A stretch of DNA of 64,000 nucleotides. It comes from Sphingomonas sp. Lineage in GTDB: Bacteria > Pseudomonadota > Alphaproteobacteria > Sphingomonadales > Sphingomonadaceae. The stretch lies in the NCBI RefSeq assembly GCF_004799495.1, contig NZ_SSMY01000004.1, positions 124,001 through 188,000 on the forward strand, in the 5' to 3' direction. The notes below the pieces were generated by a model. The model made no database searches. It was not told the origin of the DNA and saw only the letters and a program-made list of their open reading frames with translations. The number at the start of each line of letters is the position of its first letter. Within the stretch, counting starts at the first letter, position 1. Shown here piece by piece: positions 9,765-20,746 of the stretch. Position numbers and translations under genes: made by a program.

Positions 9765-11179
9765 CAACTCGCCGCCGGCAGTCTGAGCCGCACCATCAGC
9801 CCACCGAGATCGTCGCTTTCCTCCAGGCTGACCGTCCCTTCGTAAATCTCCGCGACGTCGCGCACGATCGCGAGGCCGAGTCCCGTGCCCGGCTTGCCGG
9901 TGTCGAGCCGAGCGCCGCGGTCGAAGATGCGCGACCGCTCTTCCTCGGGAATGCCGACGCCATCGTCCTCGATCTGGAATTCGACGAATCCGGCCTGCGC
10001 GCCGACCGTCACGAACACGCTGCCGCCGCCATATTTCGCGGCGTTTTCGATGAGATTCCCGAGCATTTCGTCGAGATCCTGGCGCTCGACGTGAACCTGG
10101 AGGTCCTTCGGCCCATCGGCGTCGATCCGCACGTTGGGATAGAGCCGCGACACCGCGCGCTCGACCGACTCGAGGCTCGGCCAGACCGCGGCGCGGCTGT
10201 GCGCCGACCCGCGCCGCCCGACCGCGCGGGCGCGCGCGAGATGATGGTCGACCTGGCGCCGCATCGTCCGTGCCTCGCGCACCACCGTTTCCGACAGATC
10301 GTCGGACTTGGCGGTGGCCGAGTTCATAATCACGGTCAGCGGCGTCTTGAGCGCGTGCGCGAGGTTGCCGGCATGGCGCCGCGCTTCCTCGGCCTGGCGG
10401 TCGTTATGCTCGATCAGCGCGTTCAGCTCCTCTACCATCGGCGCGACCTCGGCGGGCATCGATCCCTCGATCCGCGCCGACCGCCCGCCGCGCAGCTTGG
10501 CGATTTCGTGCCGCAGCCGCGTTAGCGGGCGCAACCCGTACCAGGTCTGCAACCCCGCCATCACGATCAGCCCGAGCGCGAGGAGCAGGAAACTCCTGAC
10601 CAGCGTCCGCCGCAGCGCGTTGATCTGCGCGTCGAGCTGCTCGCGGCTCTGTGCGACCTGGAACCGCCAGCGCACCGGCGACCCGGGCAGCTTCACGTCG
10701 CGTTCGAGCACGCGCAAGGGCGGCTCGCCCTTGAACTGACTGCTGTCGTAGACATGGACTTCGAGATCGGTGTGGTTGGTGCCGTACGCGATGCGTCGGT
10801 CCCACAGCGAGCGCGACGGGAACGCTTCCTTGCCCGGCGCCGAGACTTGCCAATAGAGTCCCGAATAGGGCTCGAGGAAGCGCTGGTCGGCGGGCTCGCG
10901 GTTGAAGATCACCTCGCCGTCGGGCCCGATCTCCGCCGAGGTGAAGAGCGAGGTCAGCACGTAATCGAGCTGGTCATCGAAATTGCGCGTAACGGCGCTG
11001 GTCAGCACGCGGTCGAGCGCCAGCCCGCCGCCCGCGAGCAGGATCAGGATCCACAACGCCGCGATGACGATCATCCGGCGACCGAGCGACCCCGTAATGC
11101 GCGTCGCGGGCAGTGGCTGCGGCGCATCGACCGCCACCCCAGGGTCCATCGTCCCGCTAATAGGGTCTTGCTCCGCCAT
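9764..11179 (-). CDS. Sensor histidine kinase (PhoQ-like)
   Basis: A 471-residue inner-membrane kinase. Membrane segments lie at about residues 35-55 and 195-215, enclosing a periplasmic sensor domain of about 140 residues. HAMP and dimerisation regions follow; the phosphorylated His is in NLAHALKTPLTVI near 278. The ATP-binding domain shows the N box DEMLGNLIENAAKYG, then EDDGVGIPEEE and GTGLGLAIV. The NLAHALKTPL form is typical of PhoQ-type kinases of alphaproteobacteria. Its partner regulator lies just upstream, separated by a palindromic repeat. Confidence 0.93.
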   Translation of the reverse strand: MAEQDPISGTMDPGVAVDAPQPLPATRITGSLGRRMIVIAALWILILLAGGGLALDRVLTSAVTRNFDDQLDYVLTSLFTSAEIGPDGEVIFNREPADQRFLEPYSGLYWQVSAPGKEAFPSRSLWDRRIAYGTNHTDLEVHVYDSSQFKGEPPLRVLERDVKLPGSPVRWRFQVAQSREQLDAQINALRRTLVRSFLLLALGLIVMAGLQTWYGLRPLTRLRHEIAKLRGGRSARIEGSMPAEVAPMVEELNALIEHNDRQAEEARRHAGNLAHALKTPLTVIMNSATAKSDDLSETVVREARTMRRQVDHHLARARAVGRRGSAHSRAAVWPSLESVERAVSRLYPNVRIDADGPKDLQVHVERQDLDEMLGNLIENAAKYGGGSVFVTVGAQAGFVEFQIEDDGVGIPEEERSRIFDRGARLDTGKPGTGLGLAIVRDVAEIYEGTVSLEESDDLGGLMVRLRLPAAS

Positions 11180-11189
11180 CGCCTATAGT

Positions 11190-11277
11190 GTCATCCCCGC
11201 GAAAGCGGGGACCCATCTCGTGCACGTCGAGCTTGATGCAACGGCGGGAGATAGGCCCCCGCCTTCGCGGGGGTGAC
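11190..11277. repeat. Palindromic repeat, GTCATCCCCGCGAAAGCGGGG family
   Basis: Arms of 24 bases at 11190-11213 and 11254-11277 are inverted copies with three mismatches, around a 40-base centre. Each arm is itself a hairpin (CCCCGC-GAAA-GCGGGG type). It sits between the response regulator and its kinase, so it probably modulates the relative amount of the two proteins. Related to the element at 6274-6336. Confidence 0.8.
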
Positions 11278-11291
11278 GAGAGAATTAGCGT

Positions 11292-11972
11292 TCATTCCGC
11301 GCGCGGCGGGCCGTCGGGATCGTCGAGGCTGTAGCCCAGCCCGCGGATCGTGGTGATGACATCCTGCCCCAGTTTCTTGCGGATGCGCGTAACAAACACC
11401 TCGATCGTGTTGGAGTCGCGGTCGAAGTCCTGGTCGTAGATATGCTCGATCAGCTCGGTGCGGCTGACGATCTTGCCCTTGTGGTGGAGCAGATAGCTGA
11501 GCAGCTTGTATTCCTGCGCGGTCAGCTTCACCGGGTCGCCCGCGAGCGTCACCTTGCCGCTACGCGTGTCGAGCCGCACGTCGCCCGCGATCAGCTCGCT
11601 CGACGCATTGCCCGACGCGCGGCGGATCAGCGCGCGCAGCCGCGCGATCAGTTCCTCGGTCTGGAACGGCTTCGCGACATAATCGTCCGCCCCGGCATCC
11701 AGCCCCGCGACCTTGTCCGACCAGCTGTCGCGCGCGGTCAGCACCAGTACGGGCGTACTCTTGCCCTGCTTGCGCCAGCGGTCGAGCACGGTCAGCCCGT
11801 CGATCTCGGGCAAGCCCAGATCGAGCACGATCGCATCGTAGCTTTCGGTCTCGCCGAGGAAGAGCCCCTCCTCGCCGTCGGTCGCCAGATCGATCGCGTA
11901 CCCCGCGCCCTCCAGCGTCGACTTGAGCTGCTGGCCCAGATTGGGTTCGTCCTCGACGATCAGAACGCGCAT
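11292..11972 (-). CDS. OmpR/PhoP-family response regulator
   Basis: A 226-residue DNA-binding regulator. The receiver has the acidic pair EDE near residues 7-9, phospho-acceptor Asp51 in VLDLGLP, Thr79 in VLTARDSW and Lys101 in VAKPF. The C-terminal winged helix (KLTAQEYKLLSYLLHHKGK, then VTRIRKKLG and IRGLGYSL) is of the OmpR type. The adjoining kinase is its evident partner. The operon order PepSY protein, regulator, kinase resembles PhoP/PhoQ loci of sphingomonads, where such a pair acts in envelope or stress responses; that function is inferred. Confidence 0.94.
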   Translation of the reverse strand: MRVLIVEDEPNLGQQLKSTLEGAGYAIDLATDGEEGLFLGETESYDAIVLDLGLPEIDGLTVLDRWRKQGKSTPVLVLTARDSWSDKVAGLDAGADDYVAKPFQTEELIARLRALIRRASGNASSELIAGDVRLDTRSGKVTLAGDPVKLTAQEYKLLSYLLHHKGKIVSRTELIEHIYDQDFDRDSNTIEVFVTRIRKKLGQDVITTIRGLGYSLDDPDGPPRAE

Positions 11973-12006
11973 GTCGGTCCCCTATTCTTGGAGCGGGCGG
12001 TGCCGC

Positions 12007-12318
12007 TCAGTAACCGGTGCGGCCGATGATCTGGCCCGACCGGCCGTCGACCCGCACCCAGATGACCGTTCCATTGCGCAGGAACTTGAGCGTGTAAATG
12101 CCGGTGTCGGGGTCGATCTCCGGCCCCAGATATTGCGCGCCCGCCATCGACGGGATCACGCGCCGCTCAATTTCAGGGAGCGGCAGGATGCGCCCCTCGC
12201 GCATCGCCTTGAACGCGCGGTCCTGATCGCGCCGCTGGCACGGCGCCGCATCCGGCGGAATCGCCGTCGGAGATAGGGTCAGGGCAAGCAACGCAAACAT
12301 CGACATGGCTGGTCGCAT
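12007..12318 (-). CDS. PepSY-domain periplasmic protein
   Basis: A 103-residue protein beginning MRPAMSMFALLALTLS, a short signal peptide. The rest is one PepSY-like unit: AFKAMREGRILPLPEIERRV, then YTLKFLRNGTVIWVRVDGRSGQIIG. PepSY proteins are thought to bind and inhibit proteases or sense in the periplasm. It lies 34 bases upstream of the response-regulator gene in the same direction, an arrangement often seen with PhoP/PhoQ-type systems, so it may modulate the sensor. The ATG at 12306 is an alternative start. Confidence 0.8.
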   Translation of the reverse strand: MRPAMSMFALLALTLSPTAIPPDAAPCQRRDQDRAFKAMREGRILPLPEIERRVIPSMAGAQYLGPEIDPDTGIYTLKFLRNGTVIWVRVDGRSGQIIGRTGY

Positions 12319-12360
12319 AGTGGCGCGGGCTTGAACAGGCTGTGAACGCTGCAGCGCGGC

Positions 12361-12589
12361 AGCCGGCCACGTCCGGCTGACTCGCGCAAGGCCGGCCGGC
12401 AGGCGTAAAGCGCCTGTCCGACGACACGGATTTATTCCGTGTCGGCCCTTTGCAGTTGATCCGGCCCGCCGCGGCAAAGCCGCCCTTCGCCTGCCTGCAA
12501 GGCAGGCGCTCAGGACGGGCCCGTCGGTCCTCGCGTGGAGCGAGGCCCGCCGGGCCGGCGCTTTAGCCTCGATTTAGCTGCGCTAAATC
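12361..12589. repeat. Cluster of short hairpins in a gene-free gap
   Basis: The 287-base gap between the PepSY gene and the ABC-F gene holds no gene that I can see. It contains at least five separate palindromes: AGCCGG/CCGGCT (12361-12378), GACACGGA/TCCGTGTC (12423-12443), CGCCTGCCT/AGGCAGGCG (12488-12508), CCTCGC/GCGAGG (12529-12545) and GATTTAGC/GCTAAATC (12571-12589). The last recurs in the gap at 53969-53985, and GCGGCAAAGCCGC-like pieces recur near 54035. The promoters of the two divergent genes must lie here or be embedded in it. Confidence 0.7.
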
Positions 12590-12605
12590 GCTAGGCCGCG
12601 CCGCC

Positions 12606-14417
<1,812 letters not shown>

Positions 14418-16010
14418 TCAGGGGGCGGGTGTTTGCAAGGCGAACCGCCGCACCTTGCCCGACGCGGTTTTCGGCAGCGCGTCGACGAATTCGACCGCGC
14501 GCGGATATTTGTAGGGTGCGATGGTCGCCTTGACGTGTGCCTGCAGCGCCTCCGCCATGGTGGGTGCGGCATCGTAGCCGGGCGCGAGCACGACGAACGC
14601 CTTCACCAACTGCCCGCGCGTCGGACACGGCACCCCGATCACCGCGCATTCGGCGACTGCCGGGTGCGCGTAGAGCGTATTCTCCACTTCGGGTGCGGCG
14701 ATATTGTAGCCCGACGACACGATCATGTCGTCCGACCGCGCGAGGTACCAGAAATAGCCCTCGGCATCGGCGCGATAGGTGTCGCCGGTGACGTTCCAGC
14801 CATCGACGACGTACGCCGACTGGCGCTCGTCGGCGAGGTAGCGGCACCCGGTCGGGCCGCGCACCGCGAGGCGGCCAATGCCTTCGCTCATCGGCTGACC
14901 GTTGGGATCGAGCACGCACGCGGTGTAGCCCGGCACTGCTTTGCCCGTCGCGCCGGGGTGGATATCGTCGCCGGCGGCGGAGATGAAGATGTGCATCATC
15001 TCGGTCGCGCCGATCCCGTCGATGATGCGGATGCCTGTCGCGTCGTGCCATGCTTGCCAGGTCGCGGCGGGAAGGTGCTCGCCGGCAGACACGCAGGTGT
15101 GGAGGCTGCCCGCCTCGACGCCGAGCGCGAGCATCGCCTTGTACGCGGTCGGCGCGGTGAACACAGTGGTGACGCCGTGCCGCGCGATCGCGTCGAGCAG
15201 CGCTCGCGGTGTCGCCTGTTCGAGCGTGACCGCGGTGCCGCCGAAGCGGAACGGGAAGATCAGCGTCGCGCCGAGCCCGAAGGTGAACCCGATCGGTGCC
15301 GAGGTGCAGAACACGTCGCCCGGTTTCGGCCGCACCAAATTGCCGGCGAAAGCGTCGGCGCAAGCGAGAATATCGCGATGGAAGTGGACGCAGCCCTTCG
15401 GGTTGCCCGTCGTGCCCGAGGTGAAGGCGATCAGCGCGGGACCGTCAGCGCGTGTCGTGACCGCCGCGAAGCCCGGGGCGGTATTCGCCAACCGCGCCTC
15501 CAGCGCCCCGGTCCCGGCATCGCCGTCGTAGCGCAGCGTCGACCGCACGCAGTCGATCCGCGTCGCCGCTTCGGTGAAATCGGCGAGGTAACGGCTGTCG
15601 ACGATCGCATGGCTCGGCTGCGCCTTGTCCAGCACCGCCGCGATCTCGCCGGCACGCAGCAGCGGCATCGTCGTCACGACCACCCCGCCCGCCTTGAGCA
15701 CGCCGAGCCACGCCGCGAACAGCATCGCGCCATTGGGCCCGCGCAGCAGCACGCGATTGCCGGGGACCAAGCCCTCGTCCTCGACCAGCACCCGCGCGAT
15801 GCGGTCGGACAGGTCGGCGAGCGCGGCATAGCTCCACTCGCCGACATCGTTGCGCACGGCGATCCGCTCGCCGTCGCCGCGGTCGATGAGCTCCACTGCC
15901 GCATTGAGATGCTCGGAATACTGCAATTCGGGCCGGTCGAACGCGAACACCGGCAGCGCGTCGGGCGCGGGCAGCCGGTCGAGCACGAAGCGATCGACCA
16001 GCGCCGTCAC
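14418..16010 (-). CDS. Benzoate/2-aminobenzoate-CoA ligase-type AMP-forming enzyme
   Basis: A 530-residue adenylate-forming enzyme that would activate an aromatic acid to its CoA thioester with ATP. Core motifs: FTSGTTGNPKGCVHFHRD (phosphate loop), GIGATEMMHIF (A5), GWNVTGDTYRAD (A7), SSGYNIAAPEVENTLY (hinge) and the catalytic Lys in PKTASGKVRRF near the C-terminus. The N-terminus (LQYSEHLNAAVELIDRG) is that of benzoate-CoA ligase-like enzymes. The GTG at 16010 overlaps the RidA stop by four bases. Beside the monooxygenase/OYE fusion, 2-aminobenzoate is the best guess for substrate; benzoate or salicylate analogues remain possible. Last gene of the line; convergent with the ABC-F gene, no gap. 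Confidence 0.88.
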   Translation of the reverse strand: MTALVDRFVLDRLPAPDALPVFAFDRPELQYSEHLNAAVELIDRGDGERIAVRNDVGEWSYAALADLSDRIARVLVEDEGLVPGNRVLLRGPNGAMLFAAWLGVLKAGGVVVTTMPLLRAGEIAAVLDKAQPSHAIVDSRYLADFTEAATRIDCVRSTLRYDGDAGTGALEARLANTAPGFAAVTTRADGPALIAFTSGTTGNPKGCVHFHRDILACADAFAGNLVRPKPGDVFCTSAPIGFTFGLGATLIFPFRFGGTAVTLEQATPRALLDAIARHGVTTVFTAPTAYKAMLALGVEAGSLHTCVSAGEHLPAATWQAWHDATGIRIIDGIGATEMMHIFISAAGDDIHPGATGKAVPGYTACVLDPNGQPMSEGIGRLAVRGPTGCRYLADERQSAYVVDGWNVTGDTYRADAEGYFWYLARSDDMIVSSGYNIAAPEVENTLYAHPAVAECAVIGVPCPTRGQLVKAFVVLAPGYDAAPTMAEALQAHVKATIAPYKYPRAVEFVDALPKTASGKVRRFALQTPAP

Positions 16011-16405
16011 GGCACGACCGCCATCGTCTCGATCTCGATCAGCGCGCCGGGTTCGACCAGCGCGCTCACCTGCACCACCGCCATCGCGGGATAGTGCCGC
16101 CCGATCAGCTCGCGATACGCGGCGCCGATCTGGGCCAAACTGTCGCGGTACGCCGTGATGTCGGTGACGTACCATGTCATCCGGACGATATGCTCGGCGC
16201 TCGCACCGCCTTCGTTGAGGATGGCGAGCGTGTTGACCAGCACTTGGCGAAACTGGCCAGCGAGGTCATCGGCAACGAGCCGCTCGTCCGCATCCCAGCC
16301 GATCACGCCGCCGGTGACGACCAGACAGCCCTGATCCGCACGGATGCCGTTGGCGTATCCTTTTGGGCGCGGCCAGCCGGGGGGGAGCAGGGTGGTGTGC
16401 GTCAC
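16007..16405 (-). CDS. RidA/YjgF-family enamine-imine deaminase
   Basis: A 132-residue member of the Rid family, small trimeric enzymes that hydrolyse reactive enamines/imines and release ammonia. Family features are present: [17 protein letters not shown], the [15 protein letters not shown] helix, [10 protein letters not shown] and the C-terminal [10 protein letters not shown] with its Glu. The arginine that holds the substrate carboxylate in classical RidA (in PARS near residue 105) is Met108 here (YPAMAVV), so an ordinary amino-acid imine is an unlikely substrate. It starts with GTG after a one-base gap and overlaps the CoA-ligase start. Context suggests it deaminates the aminated ring product of the monooxygenase/reductase; that is inference. 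Confidence 0.88.
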   Translation of the reverse strand: MTHTTLLPPGWPRPKGYANGIRADQGCLVVTGGVIGWDADERLVADDLAGQFRQVLVNTLAILNEGGASAEHIVRMTWYVTDITAYRDSLAQIGAAYRELIGRHYPAMAVVQVSALVEPGALIEIETMAVVP

Positions 16406-16406
16406 C

Positions 16407-17216
16407 TCAATTGCCCTCGAACACGGGCGTTTGCTTCGCCGCGAAGGCTTCGAACGCCCGCGTGAAATCCTGCGTCTGCATGCAGATCGCCTGCGCCTGC
16501 GCCTCCATCTCGATCGCGACGTCGAGGCTCACCGCCCATTCCATGTTGAGCTGCGTCTTGGTGATGCCGTGCGCGAAGGTCGGCCCCGCCGCGATCGCGC
16601 GCGCCGCCGCCATCGCTTCGTCGAGCAAAGCATCGGTGGCGACGAGGCGATTGTGGAACCCCCAGCGTTCGCCCTCCTCGGCGGTCATCACGCGTCCGGT
16701 GAACAGCAATTCGGACGCGCGGCCCTGCCCGATCAGCCGCGGCAGGATCGCACACGCGCCCATGTCGCAACCCGCCAGTCCGACCCGCGTGAACAGGAAC
16801 GCGGTCTTCGTGGCGGGCGTCGCGAGCCGGATGTCCGACGCCATCGCCATGATCGCGCCCGCGCCGACGCACACCCCGTCGATCGCCGCGACGATCGGTT
16901 GCGGGCAACCGCGCATCGCCTTGACCAGGTCGCCCGTCATCCGCGTGAAGGCGAGCAGTTCGGGCATCGCCATCCGGGTCAGCGGTCCGATGATCTCGTG
17001 CACGTCGCCGCCCGAGCTGAAATTGCCGCCCGCGCCGGTCAGCACCACCGCCTTGACCTCGGGCAGCGCGACCAGCGCGCGGAACGTGTCGCGCAGCTCG
17101 GCATAGGAATCGAACGTCAGCGGGTTCTTGCGTTCGGGCCGGTTGAGCGTGACCGTCGCGACGCCGTCGGCGAACGCCCAGCCGAAATGCTGTGGCGCGA
17201 AGGTGGCGGGGTTCAT
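16407..17216 (-). CDS. Enoyl-CoA hydratase/isomerase (crotonase) family protein
   Basis: A 269-residue crotonase-fold enzyme acting on a CoA thioester. Oxyanion-hole elements are [10 protein letters not shown] near residues 67-75 and [16 protein letters not shown] near 113-128. By eye the two catalytic glutamates of classical hydratases are not present (Ile/Met and Arg/Val occupy those places), while Asp151 in [12 protein letters not shown] falls where isomerase-like members have Asp. It may therefore cleave or isomerise a cyclic beta-keto CoA ester rather than hydrate an enoyl-CoA. It overlaps the MarR gene by four bases and is one base from RidA. Confidence 0.88.
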   Translation of the reverse strand: MNPATFAPQHFGWAFADGVATVTLNRPERKNPLTFDSYAELRDTFRALVALPEVKAVVLTGAGGNFSSGGDVHEIIGPLTRMAMPELLAFTRMTGDLVKAMRGCPQPIVAAIDGVCVGAGAIMAMASDIRLATPATKTAFLFTRVGLAGCDMGACAILPRLIGQGRASELLFTGRVMTAEEGERWGFHNRLVATDALLDEAMAAARAIAAGPTFAHGITKTQLNMEWAVSLDVAIEMEAQAQAICMQTQDFTRAFEAFAAKQTPVFEGN

Positions 17217-17698
17217 GCGGGAATCTCCTCGGCGGCGATCGATGTTTTGAGGCGGCCGAGCAGCGCGAAGAGTTGCGCACGCTCTTCCGGGGTCAGACCA
17301 CTCAGCATCGCGTCGATCCAGCGATGATGCGCCTCGGCCATGTCGGCAAAATGGGTAAGGCCCTTGGGCGTCAAACGCACAATCGACGCGCGCTTGTCGG
17401 TCGGCGAGGGCGTCATCACGACGAGTCCCTCGGCCTTCAGCGTCTGAACCAGCGCGGTGACGTTGCCCTTCGACACCAGCAGCGCCGCCGACAGTGCCCC
17501 CATCGTCATCGCGCCGTTACGGTCGAGCGCGGCGAGCACGTCGAAGCGGGGGAGCGTCGTCGCGAACCGATCGTCGAGCCGCCGCCGCACGCGCTTTTCG
17601 ATCACCATCGTGCACGACAGCAGCCGCAGCCACAGCCGCACATTGTCGCGGTCGTCGAGCCCACCGTCGTGCTTCTCGCGGATCGCGGCGGCGGTCAT
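17213..17698 (-). CDS. MarR-family transcriptional regulator
   Basis: A 161-residue winged-helix regulator. The recognition region is [21 protein letters not shown] and the wing is [21 protein letters not shown], the signature of MarR proteins. It is embedded in the middle of the gene line, overlapping its neighbours by four bases on both sides, so it is made together with the pathway it probably controls. MarR-type repressors of aromatic pathways often respond to the CoA thioester; this is the likely ligand class here. No operator could be assigned. Confidence 0.92.
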   Translation of the reverse strand: MTAAAIREKHDGGLDDRDNVRLWLRLLSCTMVIEKRVRRRLDDRFATTLPRFDVLAALDRNGAMTMGALSAALLVSKGNVTALVQTLKAEGLVVMTPSPTDKRASIVRLTPKGLTHFADMAEAHHRWIDAMLSGLTPEERAQLFALLGRLKTSIAAEEIPA

Positions 17699-18450
17699 GC
17701 GTCACTCCCGTCGGTGACGATCGCTTGGCCGGTGACGTTTTGCTGTTCGGGCAGGCACAGCCAGAGCACCTTTTTGGCGACGTCCTCCGGCCGGATCAGC
17801 CGCCCGCCGGGGTTGAGCCTGGCGAGTTGGTCGCGCGCTTCGGCAACGCTGCGTCCGGTCTTCGCGTGGATCTGCGCCGCGGCGTCGGCGACAAGATCGG
17901 TGTCGGTGAAGCCCGGACAGACCGCGTTGGCTGTCAGCCCCTTGCCCGCATATTCCGCCGCGAGCGCGCGCATCAGCCCGACCGCGCCATGCTTCGCGGC
18001 GGTGTAGGCGGCGGTGTAGGCATAGCCTTGCAGACCCGCGGTCGAGGCGATCGTGACGATCCTGCCGGCGTCGCTGGCCAGCAGGTCGGGCAGCGCGGCC
18101 TGACAACAGTGGAATACGCCATCGAGATTGACCGCCATCGCCTCGCGCCATTGCTCCGCGCTGGTTTTCGCGAAGGGTGCGCTTTGCGCCGCGCCCGCGT
18201 TGGCGATCAGGATATCGACCGCGCCATGCGCGCCGCGCGCTTCGCCGACCGCGCGATCGACCGCGGCCCGGTCGGTAACGTCGGCGACCGCGACGGCGGT
18301 GCCGAGTTCGGCGGCGACGGCTTCCAACGGTTCGCGGCGGCGCCCGACCAGCGTCAGCGCCGCGCCCTCCGCCGCCAGCGCGCGGGCGATCGCGGCACCG
18401 ATGCCGGTGCCGCCGCCAGTTATAAGCGCGTGATAGCCGGAGAGCCTCAT
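17695..18450 (-). CDS. SDR-family 3-hydroxyacyl-CoA-type dehydrogenase
   Basis: A 251-residue short-chain dehydrogenase. The cofactor loop is [15 protein letters not shown] at residues 11-25, NAG is at about 84-86, and the catalytic triad is Ser136, Tyr149 and Lys153 (YTAAK). Arg residues after the second strand (LVGRRRE) suggest NADP preference over NAD, but this is weak. Its place between the monooxygenase/reductase fusion and MarR suggests oxidation or reduction of a hydroxyacyl-CoA formed in ring degradation. Four-base overlaps on both sides. Confidence 0.9.
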   Translation of the reverse strand: MRLSGYHALITGGGTGIGAAIARALAAEGAALTLVGRRREPLEAVAAELGTAVAVADVTDRAAVDRAVGEARGAHGAVDILIANAGAAQSAPFAKTSAEQWREAMAVNLDGVFHCCQAALPDLLASDAGRIVTIASTAGLQGYAYTAAYTAAKHGAVGLMRALAAEYAGKGLTANAVCPGFTDTDLVADAAAQIHAKTGRSVAEARDQLARLNPGGRLIRPEDVAKKVLWLCLPEQQNVTGQAIVTDGSDA

Positions 18451-20732
18451 GCCTTCGCCTCACGTGCGAGGATGCGGGTCAACTGCTCCTGTCCGGCGCG
18501 ATAGGGGGGCGGGACGAAGGTGCCGGTATAGCCCGCCGCGGCGGCCTGGCGCAGCGTCCATGCTGGGTCGACCAGATGCGGGCGGGCCAGCGCGACGAGG
18601 TCGGCGCGGCCCGCGGCGAGGATCGAATTGGCATGGTCCGCCTCGAAGATGTTGCCGACCGCCATGGTCGCGAGCCGCGCCTCGTTGCGGATGCGATCGG
18701 CGAACGGAGTCTGGAACATCCGGCCGTAGACCGGCTTCGCCTCGGCCCAGGTCTGACCCGCCGACACGTCAATCAGGTCGGCGCCCGCTCGCGAGAAGGC
18801 GCGCGCGATCTCGACCGCTTCGGCGGGCGTTACGCCATCCTCGCCCGCCCAGTCGTTGGCCGAAATGCGCACCGCCATCGGCCGCTCGGTTGGCCACACG
18901 TCACGCATCGCCACGAACACTTCGAGCGGATAGCGCAGCCGGTTCTCCAAACTGCCGCCATAGTCATCCGTCCGCTTGTTCATCAGCGGGGTGATGAACG
19001 ACGACAGCAGGTAACCATGTGCGGCGTGGAGTTCGATCATGTCGAACCCGGCGTCGACCGCCATCCGCGTCGCGGCGACAAATTGATCGCGCACCGCGTC
19101 CATGTCAGCCCGGGTCATCGGGCGCGGGCGCTGGTTGGCGTCGTTCCACGCCACGTCGGATGCGGCGATCAGCGGCCAGTTGCCCTCGGCGAGCGGCGCA
19201 TCCATCCCCTCCCAGCCGAGCCCGGTCGATCCCTTGCCGCCGCTATGGCCTAGCTGGAGGCAGAATTTAGCGCGGCTGTTCGCGTGGACGAAATCGACGA
19301 TCCGCCGCCATGCCGTGACATGCGCGGGCGCGTACATCCCGGTGCAACCCGGCGTTATCCGCCCCTCGGCCGACACGCACGTCATCTCCGTATAGATCAA
19401 CCCCGCGCCGCCTTCCGCCCGCGCGCCGTAATGGACGAGGTGGAAGTCGTTGGGCGTCCCGTCGCTCGCCGAATAGGTCGCCATCGGTGATACGACGATG
19501 CGGTTCTCGAGTGCCATCTCGCGCAACTGGAACGGTGCGAATATCGGCGGTGCAGCAGTGCCGCCACCGTGGAACCAGCGTTCGACCCCTTCGAGCCACT
19601 CCCGGTCGCGCAGCCGCAAATTCTCGTGGCTGATCCGCTGGCTGCGCGTCAGCAGCGAATAGGCGAATTGGATCGGCGCGAAGTGCAGGTAACGCTCGAT
19701 CGTCTCGAACCATTCGGTCGAGTTGCGCGCCGAATTCTGCAGCTTGAGCACTTCGACCGATCGCTCGGCCTGATATTCGGCCAGCGCGTCGGCACGCGAC
19801 AGGCCGGGACGGTTGAGCACCTCGGCGAGCTTGATGGCATCCTCGAGCGCCAGTTTCGTTCCCGACCCGATCGAGAAATGCGCGGTGTGCGCGGCATCGC
19901 CGATCAGCACGACGTTCCCGGCATACCAGCGCTCGCAGATGATCCGCGGGAAATTGAGCCATGCGGCCGACCCAATTTTGTGCGCCGCGTTCGACATCAG
20001 CGCATGGCCGCCGAGATATTTGGCGAACAGCTTCTCGCCGAAGCGGCAGGTCTCGTCCTGCGTCATCCGGTCGAGCCCGAGACCCGCCCATGTCTTTTCC
20101 GAACATTCGATGATGAAGGTCGAAAGGTCGTCGTCGAAACGATAGGCGTGCGCCCACACCCAGCCGTGTCCGGTCTCCTCGAACGCGAAGGTGAAGGCGT
20201 CGAACGTCTGGTGCGTGCCGAGCCACACGAACTTGTTGGCGCGCACGTCGATGTCGACGCCGAACGCGGCCGGGTCGGCGCTCCGCACCTTGCTGTTGGC
20301 GCCGTCGGCGGCGATCACCAGGTCGTAGTCGGCCCAGCGCGCCGGGTCGGCGTCGAACTCGGTGTCGAACGTCAGTTTGACGCCCAGTTCGCGCGCGCGG
20401 TCCTGCAGGATGTGGAGCAATGTCTTGCGCCCGATCCCGATGAAGCCGTGCCCCGACGACACGATCGTCTCGCCGCCGATATGCACCGCGATATCATCCC
20501 AATGCGCGAACGCGTCGGCAATCAGCGCGCCGCTGACCGGATCGTTCGCCATCAGATTCTCGACGGTCTGATCGGAGAAGACCACGCCCCAGCCGAACGT
20601 ATCGCCGTCGGCGTTGCGCTCGACCACCTCGATATCGCACGTCGGGTCGCGCAGCTTCATCGAGATCGCGAAATAGAGTCCTGCGGGGCCACCGCCGAGG
20701 CAAAGGATGCGCGCCGAACCGGGCCTGGTCAT
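18447..20732 (-). CDS. 2-aminobenzoyl-CoA monooxygenase/reductase-type fusion (FAD monooxygenase + OYE)
   Basis: A 761-residue two-domain flavoenzyme. The N-terminal half is a FAD aromatic hydroxylase: dinucleotide fold [15 protein letters not shown] at residues 10-24 and [18 protein letters not shown] near 275. The C-terminal half, from about residue 395, is an Old Yellow Enzyme barrel ([43 protein letters not shown]). This order matches Azoarcus 2-aminobenzoyl-CoA monooxygenase/reductase, which hydroxylates and then reduces the ring of anthraniloyl-CoA; databases also name it bifunctional salicylyl-CoA 5-hydroxylase/oxidoreductase. It lies 14 bases after guaD, the largest gap in the gene line. 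Confidence 0.9.
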   Translation of the reverse strand: MTRPGSARILCLGGGPAGLYFAISMKLRDPTCDIEVVERNADGDTFGWGVVFSDQTVENLMANDPVSGALIADAFAHWDDIAVHIGGETIVSSGHGFIGIGRKTLLHILQDRARELGVKLTFDTEFDADPARWADYDLVIAADGANSKVRSADPAAFGVDIDVRANKFVWLGTHQTFDAFTFAFEETGHGWVWAHAYRFDDDLSTFIIECSEKTWAGLGLDRMTQDETCRFGEKLFAKYLGGHALMSNAAHKIGSAAWLNFPRIICERWYAGNVVLIGDAAHTAHFSIGSGTKLALEDAIKLAEVLNRPGLSRADALAEYQAERSVEVLKLQNSARNSTEWFETIERYLHFAPIQFAYSLLTRSQRISHENLRLRDREWLEGVERWFHGGGTAAPPIFAPFQLREMALENRIVVSPMATYSASDGTPNDFHLVHYGARAEGGAGLIYTEMTCVSAEGRITPGCTGMYAPAHVTAWRRIVDFVHANSRAKFCLQLGHSGGKGSTGLGWEGMDAPLAEGNWPLIAASDVAWNDANQRPRPMTRADMDAVRDQFVAATRMAVDAGFDMIELHAAHGYLLSSFITPLMNKRTDDYGGSLENRLRYPLEVFVAMRDVWPTERPMAVRISANDWAGEDGVTPAEAVEIARAFSRAGADLIDVSAGQTWAEAKPVYGRMFQTPFADRIRNEARLATMAVGNIFEADHANSILAAGRADLVALARPHLVDPAWTLRQAAAAGYTGTFVPPPYRAGQEQLTRILAREAKA

Positions 20733-20746
20733 AGTTCAGGCTTAAA

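Noticed and set aside
12361..12589. CRISPR-like array from the repeated hairpins
   Set aside because: The palindromes differ in sequence and spacing; there is no constant repeat and no cas gene.
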